This document shows positions 32,701-44,099 of a stretch of DNA of 64,000 bases, one piece after another; within the stretch, counting starts at the first letter, position 1; each line of letters begins with the position of its first letter. Source of the DNA: Caecitellus pseudoparvulus (taxonomy: Eukaryota > Bigyra: Bicosoecida). A program made the position numbers and the translations under genes. The notes below the pieces were generated by a model, which made no database searches, was not told the origin of the DNA, and was given only the letters and a program-made list of their open reading frames with translations. The stretch lies in the NCBI GenBank assembly GCA_965644315.1, contig CBFFRQ010000075.1:1-64000 (forward strand), read 5' to 3'.

Positions 32701-35578
32701 CGCTCGCTGGCCGTCACTGCCCCTGACGCAAACATCAACGCATGCAGCTGCTTCACAGCCGCCTTGGCTGCGGCAGGGGACATGGCAGATGGTGTGGGGC
32801 CCTGCGCTGAGCTTGCCATGCCGGGGAGCGGGTCTGCAGGGCCACCACCAATGGTGACTGCAGCCAAGTCTGCCACCAGCGCCTCCAAGGCAGCTTCAGT
32901 CATGTCCAAGCCCACCTGAGCCACGCCGTTCAAGGTCATGTCATCGTCTGAGGCAGTGGCTGCCTGCTCTGCTTCACCAGTGGCGACGCGAGGCAGGCAC
33001 GCACCAAGTGACAGCAGCATGATGTCGAACATCCACTGCAGGATGGCTGCTGCGCCCATAGCAGCTGTGTAGCCTGAGCTGGGCACAGGCATGGTGGGCA
33101 GGCTCCTCTGCACTGCGCCGCCTGCCAAGTCCTGCCCAACGAAAGAGGCGGCCGACTGGGCTGCCTCCTCCCCCAAGAGCTTCCCCATGAGCGATGCGAC
33201 AGCCAATTGCAGGGGGTCTTGTCCTGGTGTCACAGCAGGGGCGGGAGGCGCCGTGGGCGGGTCGTCGTCCTCAAAGATGGTCTCCTGCACACCCCCACCA
33301 TCCGTACGCTCCTTGGTCAACACCGTGTTGGGGCGGTGCACCATTGTCAGCGGCCACAGGAGGGATGACAAGTCACGCATGAGTGATGCACATTGCCCTC
33401 GCAGCAGGGCGCCGGCCACCCGCACAGTGGTCTGCGTGGCAGAGTCACTGGCACTGGCCAGCGTCACGTGGCACTGGTCTGCCACTGTGAGGGCGTGGCG
33501 GGTGAAGTTTGTCAGCGTGCTCTCATACAGCCGGCAGACATCTCCCAGAGCTCCATGTGAGCACTGCTTCAGCATGACGTACAGGGACCTGCGGGACTCG
33601 GAGGAGTCCGAGTACTCGTCCACCCAGTCCCCACTGCGCACCTGTGCTTGGGCGCAGGTGAGCACGTCAATGGCCTCTGCAGACCCCACGCGCAGCACAG
33701 GCACTGGCACAGCATACAAAGTGGCGCGCAAAGCGCCAGCACATGCTGCCTGGTCCATGAGCTCCCAACCGCCACAGCTGTCCAGGGACGCGACTGCTCC
33801 CAGCTGTACGTGGTACGCGACGATGCAGGCGACGACGTCCACGACGTGCTGGTGCAAGCCCATGCTCTGGTACAGGGAGGGGGAGGTGTCCTCCACCTGC
33901 TTGGCACCACGTGCCAGCTCCCCCCACCCCTTCAGCAGGAACTCCAGCGCACCTGCAGGCACTGCGTACCAATGCTGGAGGAGCACGAGGCTGGCCACAT
34001 GCAGCGCCCCCATGCGCTCCTTGGTCAGCACCCCCTTTGAGGCAAGGCGTGGCACGCTGAGTCGGGCGGTAGTTGACCAGAACAGCGTGCACACCGCGTT
34101 TAGCCACCGGTTGGTCGTCACAAGGGTGGGGCTGTTGCCATTCATGGCGGCCGTTGCCACCTGCTGCAGCTGCCCCATGCCGGAGCGGTACTGCTGCACG
34201 AGCGACTGGGCCGTCAGACTCATGGTCACTTGCACGGCTTCCATGAGGGCGGTGATCCAGTCGCTGAGAGTGGGGGTCATGGACGCGATCTTCAGCAGGC
34301 CAAGGTGCCCCAGGCACTGCATGCATGCCACAGCCACTCGCACGGAGGAATCTTCAGGGTCCACACCCTGGCTACCCTGTGAGTGCTGCACGAGCGTGAC
34401 GGCGAGAGTGGCGAAGGCGCTCACGCCGGCCGGCTGTGTCAAGCACTGCAGCTGGGCTGTGGTCGGGATGTTGGGCTGGTAGTCGTAATCCAGAGAGCTG
34501 TCGGCGCCCCTGCGGCCTGCCTTCTGCACTAGCAGCAACCGAACCGCTCGGACTTCCTCCAGGCACTTGCCTGCGAATTCGATGCAGTCCTGCACGCTCT
34601 CCCAGATGCTGTCCTCCACGCTGTCCAGGTTGTGTGTCAGCAGGTGCTCGGACGTTGACGCTGCTGTCACTCGAGCCACTGAGAATGCATGCGCGACAAC
34701 CTTGTGCAGAAACTCCCTCCATGCCCGCAAGGTGGTGGCGGTGACGGAAGTTGTGCCTTCCGCAACCTGACAAGGGAGGGGGCGGTGCGGGTAGAGGTGC
34801 GCGCGTTACGCAGAAGCGTTTCGCAGGGAGCCTGTGCACTTGCAAAGCCACTGCACTCACGGCCATGGTTCTGACTAGCTCGCGAATGACACGAGAGGCA
34901 ATGTCAAACGGAATTGAGCTTGCTTGGGAGGGAGGGGCGGAGGAAGGAGAGCCCAGCGCCGCTTGCATGGCGACGATGCTGCGGGAGCCGCCATGGGCGT
35001 CGGCGAGGCGATCCAAGCACAACGACGCAACTTGCCGCACGCTGACATCATCCACCCACGCCAAGGCTGCCAGCCTACACACCGTGTACAGGACAGAGTT
35101 CCGAATATTTCGAGGCAGGCGTGGCGAGGGGGAGCCTGCGTCCTTGATCACCATGTTCCACAGTTGGGCCTGCAGCGTGCTGGCTGTGCCGGCTGGCATT
35201 TGCTGGTAGAAGTGCTCCACGCACCCCTTCACGCAGGTGGCGGCGAACATGCACACGGACTGCGACGTCGCTTGGCTCAGGATGCCGAGCTGGCTCTGCA
35301 GGCATGTGGGGTGGCTGCCCACCAGGTGCACGTCCAGCCGCGCGCCTGCGCCGCTGTGCGTGGACACTGCCGCCCGCGCTGCCTCCACAGCGGCAGCTGA
35401 AGCTCCGATGCGCTCCAGCAGTGCCTCCTCCGCCCGCTCTCGCTCCTTCTGGTTATTGCTTTCATACAGCTGTGCATGGGGGAGGGGGCAGTGGTGCAGC
35501 ACTTGGCACCCTGCCCTGCATGCAGGCCATGCCCGCACGCACCACTGTGCACAGGGCGTCCAAGTCTGAGGCGGCCAT
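29727..35578 (-). CDS. XPO7: Exportin-7 (RanBP16)-like karyopherin
   Basis: Minus-strand exons 35578-35543, 35469-34861 and 34766-29727 (phase 0) encode about 1,894 residues. The N-terminus (MAASDLDALCTV then LYESNNQKERERAEEAL) matches the exportin-7 start pattern LxxLCxxLYE. Later blocks LLQHWYAVPAGALEFLLKGW and GWLRDLRGLVWATANGNEF correspond to conserved exportin-7 HEAT segments. Exportin-7 carries basic-domain cargo through nuclear pores with Ran-GTP. The protein is about 800 residues longer than the usual ~1,090 because of Ala/Ser/Pro-rich inserts, for example around 31600-33300. The last exon is over 5 kb without an intron. It is divergently paired with the importin-7-like gene. Confidence 0.85.
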
Positions 35579-36067
35579 GCTGCCGTTGCCAAATCCCGCA
35601 AGCAGGGGTTTGGTGGTTGCCCTCCCAGCTCACGGCGAGCGCAAAGGCCGAGGAACCACGCTTCCCTGGCGAAGTGGTCCTCACACATCACGCGGCTGGG
35701 GTACGGGTGGTTTGGATTGAGGGTTGGTGTCGAAAAGGACACCGTCCGGGCTGAGGGGTGTTTGGGGGGGGGGGGGGTGCCTGACGCAACCCCTGCACGC
35801 GCTCGCCGGGTGCCCGGAAAGGGCTTGCGAGCGTGCTGAAACAATCCAACGACTACACATGCATGCACAGCCGGCGATGCTGCTTTCGACTGGAAGCCAG
35901 TGAGCCCTTGCACTCCAAACCACTGGGCGTGGTGGGCTGCGAACACAGCAGCACGGATTTCCGCAGGCGTGCCTCAGCTCAAGCGCTGCTGTGCAAGGCT
36001 AGGTGCCACACTTGTGTACAGGACAGGAGCTTCAGAGCAGAGATAGACGACCCTTCACTCTGTAACC
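35579..36067. other. Shared divergent promoter interval, exportin-7 / importin-7
   Basis: This 489-bp region has no convincing gene. It contains a run of 14 G residues (35764-35777), the TGCGGAAATCC element, and otherwise mixed sequence. Both 5'UTRs must lie here. Confidence 0.6.
35955..35965 (-). promoter_or_regulatory. TGCGGAAATCC element between exportin-7 and importin-7
   Basis: One mismatch to the consensus. It lies about 102 bp upstream of the importin-7 ATG inside the shared 489-bp divergent interval. Confidence 0.4.
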
Positions 36068-39000
36068 ATGGCGGCTGGCTCTCCTGGCATCGATTTGAAC
36101 TTGCTGAGCCAAGTTGTGGTCACGACGCTCAGTCCAGACGACAAAGCCCGGCGGCAAGTGGAGACACAGCTGCATGACGTGAGTGCAAGCTGTGTGGAAT
36201 GCCCAGCCCGATGTCATGACAGGGTAATGGGCGCCCTCTTTCACTGCGCAGGCCCGCGTGTTGCCAGGCTTTCTCCCGTCCCTGCTGGCCCTCATCACGC
36301 ACAAGGGTGCCAACCGCGACGTGAAGCAGACGGCCGCCCACGCGTTGCAGAACGCTGTCAAGCGGTACTGGCCTAACAATCCTCGGGAGCGCAGCCCCTT
36401 TTCCGATGCCGACAAGGCCTTTGTGCGGGGTAACATCGTGGCCGTGGTGCTGGGCGCCGACGTGCACAGCGTCATGGCCTTCGGCATCGAAACCATCGCG
36501 CACATTGTACTGGAGGACTTCCCCGACCGCTGGCAGGAGTTCCCTGCCCAGTTGGTTGAAGCGCTCAAGCAGCCGGACATCGGCGTGGTGTTCCGGGCTG
36601 CCAAGATCCTACGGCGCGTCAGCAAGATGTACCAGTACGCCTCGTCAGCCAGCGGCGAGCGCGCACCCTGGGAGATGCTCATCCAGGCTACCTTTCCCCA
36701 GCTTGCCGTCATCATGAAGCAGTGCATCACTTCCAACGCCCTGGACGCCGCAAATGTCATGCGGATGATCCTGAAGTGTTACTGGGGCGGCTTCAACCGC
36801 TGCCTGACTGGATACCTCGCCCAGCTGCCAGTGCTGACTGAGTGGATGGACTTGGTGAACACCTTGCTGGGGAAGTACCTGCCGGAAGCCAGTGAGGGGA
36901 AAGAGCCTGCTGGGCAGCCCACGGACCCCCACGATCGGTACAACTGGCCGTGGTGGAAGGTCAAGAAGTGGTGTGCCTGCATCATGGACCGCATGATGAA
37001 CCGGTACGGTACACCCGCCTGGACGACGGAGGGCACGGACACAGAGGCTGCTGCGAAGCTCTTCCACGACACCTTCGCGCCACAGGTGCTGAGCACTGTG
37101 TGGGGGAACATTCAGCTGCGGCTGCAGGGGCGGTACTGCACTGACCGGGTGTTCGTGCACTGCCTTTCGTACGTCAAGGTGGGGCTGGAGTTCGGCAGCT
37201 GCTGGTCGCAGCTGGAGGGAAGCAAGGGGGTCCTCCTGCAAGACGTCATCATCGCAACCCTGAAGTACAACGCGGCAGACGTGTCCCTCTGGACAGAGGA
37301 CCCAGACGAGTTCATCCGCACGTACTACTCCACCTTGGACGACTACTTCGACCCCCGCGTGGAGGTGAAGAACCTGCTGTGGTACCTGGTGGCAGCCCGC
37401 GGCAAGGCCTTCATGCCATACCTGCAGAGCACATTTGAGGCATTCTTGCAGCAGTACGCGGCACAGGCACCCGAAAGCAGGGACTGGACCGTGAAGGAGG
37501 CTGTGCTGGCCTGCCTGGAGTCCATCTCGGCAAAGTTCCTGGAGAACCAGGCGTACAGGGGCGGCGTGCCAGCCATGCTGGCTTCCTACGTTATCCCGGA
37601 GCTGCAGAGCCCCATCGGCCCCATGCGGGCGCGGGCGGCGAGCGTCATCGGCAAGTACGTCGGCGCTGCCTTTGATGCTGCCTCGTGGAAGGCCATCGTG
37701 ACGCAGATCATCAGCATGATGAAGGACTCCGAGGCAGTGGTGCAGTACGTCGCAGCAGCGACCTTCAACGCGCTGCTGCGCAACGTCACGACGGCAGACA
37801 TCATGCGGCCCATGGTCATGGAAATCCTGAACACCCTCTTCCAGCTGGTTGCGCGCTTCAAGGCGGATGAAATCGTGTCGGCACTCGCAGCGGTGTTCAC
37901 GACGTTCCCCGAGGAGTGCAACCCTCAAGGTCCAGCAGTGGTTGCGAAGCTGTGTGAGTTTTTCACACAGTTCTCCTACGCTGCTGCGAATACGAAGGAC
38001 GATGACGGAGACCACCTGGAGTTCGCGGCGCTGAACTGCCTGGGTGGCATCCGGGCAGTGATGGACCACACACAGTACACGCCCGAGCGCATGGCTTCCT
38101 TCATTTCCAGTGCTGGCACGCTGGCTGTGCGGTTGATGGACAAGGAGTCGGATCTGGTGCACTGGGACTACATCCAGGGTGCCATGGACTTCATCTACTC
38201 CATCGCCTTCAACACGCCCAAGGGCGGCTTCACTGCTGACCACTGGGTGCTGTTTGAGCATGCATGCTTCGCAACACTTTCCTACGGCAGCGACTTTGCT
38301 GACGTCTTCGCGTCGACAACTGACCCGTTCATCGTGAAGGACGTGGACACCCTGCTCACCCGCAAGGCAGGCTCCGTCGTTCCCTCCTTTGCCGGGCGCA
38401 CGATGGTGCAGCTGCTCTTCGACGTGCACAAGCACATGGTGAAGACGCAATCCGAAGACGAGATGGTGTACACCTCCCGGCCTCTCTGCAGCACGCTCCT
38501 CTCAGCCACAGGTGGGCGTGCTGACGCTCTCATTCCCGACATCCTTGACCACACCGCGCAGCTGATTTGTGACTTGGGACACGGCGTCAAGGCCAAGACG
38601 TCAGCTCTGCGCATTGCTGGTGCGTCCGCCATGGCGGCAGCCATGATGAACAACCCCACCCTGGTGGCCAGCTGGATGGAATCGAAGCAGGTTGCGCTGC
38701 CCGTGTTGGAGGCGTTCGTGTACTCGACGACGGAGGGGCTGTCCAGCTTGGACAAGAAAATGGCAGCTGCGGGGTTGGTTTCCCTGGCCAGCGTGCTGCC
38801 TGCCTCGTCGGCGCTTCTGCCCCAGGTCCTGGCCACAGCTGGCTTGCTGGCCTACCAGGAGGAGAATGGCTTGACTGGCGCCATGGTGGATGACGATGGG
38901 GACGAAGAGAGTGACGAGGAGGAGGCGAGCGGCACGGACGACGGTGCTATCGCCGCCTCAGGTGATGACTCGGGGCCTGTCGTCATTGGGGAAGTGGACT

Positions 39001-39323
39001 TGGCCGACACAGACAGTGTGGACCACACCATGGACCAAAAGATTCACGACGCAATTGAGGCCATGCCCATGGACGCTGGCCTGGGCATTTGGGATGTCGG
39101 CGTCAGTGAGGAGCGCATGGCCGCTAACACTGGCACCACTGTGATTTCTGAGTTGGATCTGCCCAAGGCTTTCTTTGGCATCATGAGCCAGGCGCATGTG
39201 AAGCCGCTCGTGCCGTCAATCATGGGCATGCTGCCTGACGACGAGACGCGTGTGGGGGTCAACAAAGTGTTCACGAAGGGAGAGGCCAGTGCATCAGGCA
39301 TCTCCACTGGTGCTGGCGTGTAA
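36068..39323 (+). CDS. IPO7: Importin-7/8-like (Sxm1/Nmd5) karyopherin beta
   Basis: Two exons, 36068-36178 and 36252-39323, give 1,060 residues, near the usual ~1,040. Recognisable importin-7 blocks include NAVKRYWPNNP near the N-terminus, WPWWKVKKWCACIMDRMMNRYG, LWTEDPDEFIRTYY and GPMRARAASVIGKY. An acidic patch (DDDGDEESDEEEASG, about 38890-38940) sits where importin-7 carries its acidic C-terminal loop. Importin-7 brings ribosomal proteins, histone H1 and other basic cargo into the nucleus, releasing them on Ran-GTP binding. It is arranged head-to-head with exportin-7 across a 489-bp interval that contains a TGCGGAAATCC element. Confidence 0.9.
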
Positions 39324-40321
<998 letters not shown>

Positions 40322-40517
40322 GCTTCCTCGCTCCTGGCTGCCTGGCTTCCCCCCAGGGGCTGCATGGCTTTGTTGAAATGCAGCATCACAGTTGCCGTGT
40401 GTAGTCAGTTTTACGCAGCCGGCACGTGCCGTCAACGGGTGGCTCGACCGCGCTGATTGCGCCTCGACCACTCCCTTTATCTGCATTTTAGTGTAGGGGG
40501 ACCGGTATGCGCTGGCC

Positions 40518-41174
40518 ATGGCAGACCAGAGCAAGGTTCGGCTGTTTGCGGTGGCCGTATGAAACGCCAGTGAAACGTCAATACGCCTCCCTGTGCAGAT
40601 AGACGAGCTGGAAGGGCGGGTGCGCGCCCTTAATCACGAGCTGTTTGAAGAACGGACAGAGCACTCCAAAGCAGTCGAAGCGCTTGCTCAAGCACAAGCC
40701 AAGGCGGAGCAGGCAGAGCACACATTGAGCCTGTGGCGTGAGGAGCAGAGGTTGGCGGCAGACGTGGCAGCTGCCAAGGATGAGCGCATCGCTTCACTGG
40801 AGCGGGAGCGTGACACAGCTGTGTTTCAAGCAGACTGCCTGCGTGGGGACATTGATGAGCTGCAACTTCGGCTTCGCAAAGCCCGCGCCGCCAGCGCCAG
40901 CTCAAAACCAGCTGTGCCACAGCCCGGCACACAGGGAGACGGCAGCAGACAAGGTGCACAGAGCACTGTACAGGCCGATCAAAAGGCACATAGGGCTCGG
41001 GAGGATGAGCTGCGCGCCGTGGCGCTGGCGTTTCAAGCCGCAGTCGCTGAGCTTCGAGCTGACCTGAGCGCTGCTGCCGAGTACGGTGCCGCCATGGCCA
41101 AGGAGAACAAGGCTCTGCGCGAGTCCATACATGTGCTGCACAGCAAGCTTGCACATGCGAAAGGGGCGTCGTAG
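40518..41174 (+). CDS. Small coiled-coil protein, function unknown
   Basis: A short first exon from the ATG at 40518 (MADQSKVRLFAVA if spliced at 40556) joins exon 2 at 40599-41174 in phase 0. Donors at 40536 or 40551 are also in phase, so the exact junction is uncertain; the favoured intron is only 42 nt. The ~204-residue product is almost wholly heptad-like: IDELEGRVRALNHELFEERT, then KDERIASLERERDTAVFQ, then a Gln/Ser/Gly linker and a second helix ending LHSKLAHAKGAS. Such short two-helix proteins are common among ciliary and centrosomal factors, but nothing here fixes a role. Confidence 0.6.
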
Positions 41175-41613
41175 GGCGAGGGTGAACGCAACGCAGATGC
41201 GAATGCCTCGGCATCGCGCCCACCAGTTGGATTATGAGCGGGACTCAAGAGTGGGTCGGAAGGCATGGCCGCATGCGCGTACTGTACCTGAGTGTGCCTG
41301 GTTCGCGAGACAGTCGCTGGGCTGCGTGATCGCCTGCTTGGCGCAGGTCCCTACACCACCTGCAGCAGCCGCCGTGCCACCGCAGACAGCTCGGCTGACA
41401 AATGTGCACAGCGCTCCGAAGCACAATACAACATCTGCCAAAGTAATCTGTTGTGTTTAGGGGTCTCTCGGCTGCCCCCATGCAGCCAGAGGTGGCTCGC
41501 ACCTGCGCAGCGGCACCATCTTCTCTGCCAAGTGCGGCAGTGAAGGTGCCACCACGCCCAGCTGCAAATCTCTGAGCCCCGTTGCGTGGAACCAAGCCAG
41601 CACCCGGTTCAGC
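41175..41613. other. Intergenic region without a recognised gene
   Basis: There are 439 bp between the small coiled-coil gene and the serine-rich gene. Open frames here are short, on both strands, and show no domain. I see no tRNA-like fold or repeat. Confidence 0.5.
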
Positions 41614-44099
41614 ATGGCACGGGCAAACAGTGATGATAAAGTGCAGCTTCGGCACCTGCTCGTGCACCTGGGCCAATGGGCTGCCGAAGGGTGAGCCATC
41701 TTCGCCGCGAAGAGGACTTGGCAAGCCTTTTCCGCACTTCGCACGTTGCCGATCGCAGGGTTGTGACGGCGCAGCAGCAGCAGTTCATTGAGGCCCAGGT
41801 GAAGAAGCTAGCAGCTGATACCAGTTCCGTGGGCTGCAGCTCGACATCTGCAGATGCGCCAGCTCGGGGCTTGAGCGACTTAGGTCTGCCGCGAGGAATG
41901 TCCAGTGCAGCCAGCGTGGGCTCCATGTCTGTGGGCGTCGATGATGCTTCTGTGACAAGTGGCCCAGCCCATGAACTCGCCTCCCTCCGCCACCGCATGT
42001 GGCGCGCCCCGTCAGAGGATGAGCTGGGTGAAGCCAGCAGCGTCGTCCCTGCCGCTGCTCGCAGCGTGGTTTCTGAAGTCGTGCCTGACGAGGAGGCTAC
42101 CCCAGGCTGCATGCTGGGCGGCCTGGACGTCGTGGGGGAGGAAGTGGCGTCAGCAGGCGCCTCTGCTGGCAGTGCTGGCGCGCGTGAGGCCATGGGAGGC
42201 CACGACGTGGACTCGTCGGCCTCCTCCCTGCACAGCGAAGGGGAGGGGGAGGGGGGGTCCACCGACGGAGAGGAGGGAGGGGAGGTGGACGGGGACGATG
42301 GTGATGCAGGTGCATCCGTGGCCGTGCGGGCTCCCCGCCGCCGTCGTGGCGGTCGGTCTGCCCCCACCTCCCCCACCTCTGGCAGGCACGCCGCCAGCTC
42401 TGCCAGTGTGGGCATGCGAGGGGGGGACGAGGAGGGCTCGGAGGCTGACGTGGGGGACTGGGACTCGGCACACCCTGCTGGGCTGCAGGATCGGGATGAC
42501 GTGAACCCCTCTGACCATGAAGAGGAGGGGGAAGACATGGGCGCCAGTGACTTGAAGGGGGGCACCTTCGTCAGCTTCGAGGATGAGCACACCCTGGTGG
42601 ACATGGGCGCGGCGGATGCGCCGGGGGGCTCAGACAGCCCAGTGCAGTCGTACCCACCCCTCACTCGGGGTGCCTCCCTGGACGTACCGCTCCCTCTGCC
42701 GCCCCCCGCCTCCACGCCACTGACGTCTGTGCGCACCAGCACGGGCGCCGTCATCGACGGTGATGCCTTCAGCGTCGCCGGCACGTCAGTTGCTCGGGCT
42801 GGTGGTGGCAGCGTGCTGTGGGCCGACCTGATGCAGGATGAAGCAGAAAGCGCCGAGGGTGGCGGCGTGGACATCCAAGCTGTCACGGAGCCGACACCAG
42901 GCGGGCATGGTCCCAGCACCTCCATGCGCTCACTGCCTGGCTCCGACCCTGGCGCGAGCTGGCACACCAGCACGTCCCCCGCCCACCGCAGCTCTGCATC
43001 CCACGCCTCAGGGCGCAGCAGTGCATCCTCAGATGACGGGAGGACGCAGCACACTGGCCAGACCCGAGACCCGGCGGGCCTGGCGGTGCCGGCGCTGGGG
43101 GAGGGGGATGCCAGCACGGAGGGCAGCCAGCATGGGGCGCTGCCTGCGGAGCGGGCAGACAGCCACGCAGCCGTGGGCACAGTTGCAGACCAAGGCATCG
43201 TTGACCCTGAGGAGCATGCCTTGCTCGGGGACACGCCTCTCGAGGCGTACGACGAGACACGGGTGCTGTGGCGCAATGTTATGAACTGCAACGCCAGCAC
43301 GACTGCTGTGATGGAGGACGAGGGGGAGGCCGGGGCGTACTCGCAGGTGGGCCAACACACCCGAAATGCTGAGACTGAGCCGCACCTTGCCTCGGAGGCA
43401 GCCCGGCGCAGCCCCGTCTCCCCTCGACAGCAGCTGAGGTCTGCCAGGCCCATGCGGACACCTCCCCAGCCCGGCAGCAGCATCGCTCAGCGCTTCGCTC
43501 TGGTGCCATCTGCTCGTGGGGGCGGTGTCCTGGCCCCACCGCAAGCCACCACATCCTCGCCCCTGCTCGCGGTGGGGTCCATTCTGCCTCCTGCCCTGCC
43601 AGCCAGTTTGCGGGCTGTTGCCCCTGCCCTGAACATCTGGAGCCAGCCAGACGAAGATGAGGGGGAGGGTGACAGCACCAGTGCGGGGGGAGCAGGGCGT
43701 AGTCGGGACAGCGCCCCCAGCTCTGCCTCCGGCGGCGCCTTTGCACCTGGACCCCGCAGCCGACCCCGCTCGGCGCAGTCTGCGCCGGAGGTGGCGTCGT
43801 CTTTGGCTGCTGCCGGTTCAAAGCCCGGCTCTCGAGGAAGGCCGACGTCAGCGGTGTCCACCAGTCGCCCCCGGCCAGGGACAGCCCGCCCCGGCACTGC
43901 CACAGCTCGCCCCGTGTCTGCTACCTCCCGTCGAGTGGAGTCAGCCCGAGGCACCGCCTCGGCAGCTCCACCTGCCATGGCGCCAGGCATGCGCCCTGAA
44001 GCTTCAAGCAGACTGCAGCGCCAGCGACACACTCAGGGCCAGGACGCAGATGCTGCATTCCAGGCGGACTTCGACGCGGAGATTCCGGAGGTTCAGTGA
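41614..44099 (+). CDS. Serine- and acidic-rich disordered protein of unknown function
   Basis: Two exons, 41614-41690 and 41759-44099 (phase 2, intron 68 nt), give about 805 residues. Only the N-terminus looks folded: MARANSDDKVQLRHLLVHLG followed by VVTAQQQQFIEAQVKKLAAD, an amphipathic helical pair. The rest is Ser/Gly/Asp/Glu/Pro-rich, with one short ordered-looking block near 43230-43300 (LEAYDETRVLWRNVMNCNAS). The end is Arg/Pro/Ser-rich (GSRGRPTSAVSTSRPRPGTA). No domain recognised. Its stop codon (44097-44099) lies within 7 bp shared with the end of the convergent Plus3-ART gene, so the two coding regions overlap tail-to-tail. Confidence 0.6.

Noticed and set aside
31000-33300. Possible second gene inside the exportin-7 last exon
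   Set aside because: Low-complexity stretches look like linkers, but conserved exportin-7 blocks occur on both sides in the same frame.
41175-41613. Search for a small RNA gene in the gap
   Set aside because: No cloverleaf, no A/B-box pair and no stable stem were evident by eye; without a covariance search I do not claim one.
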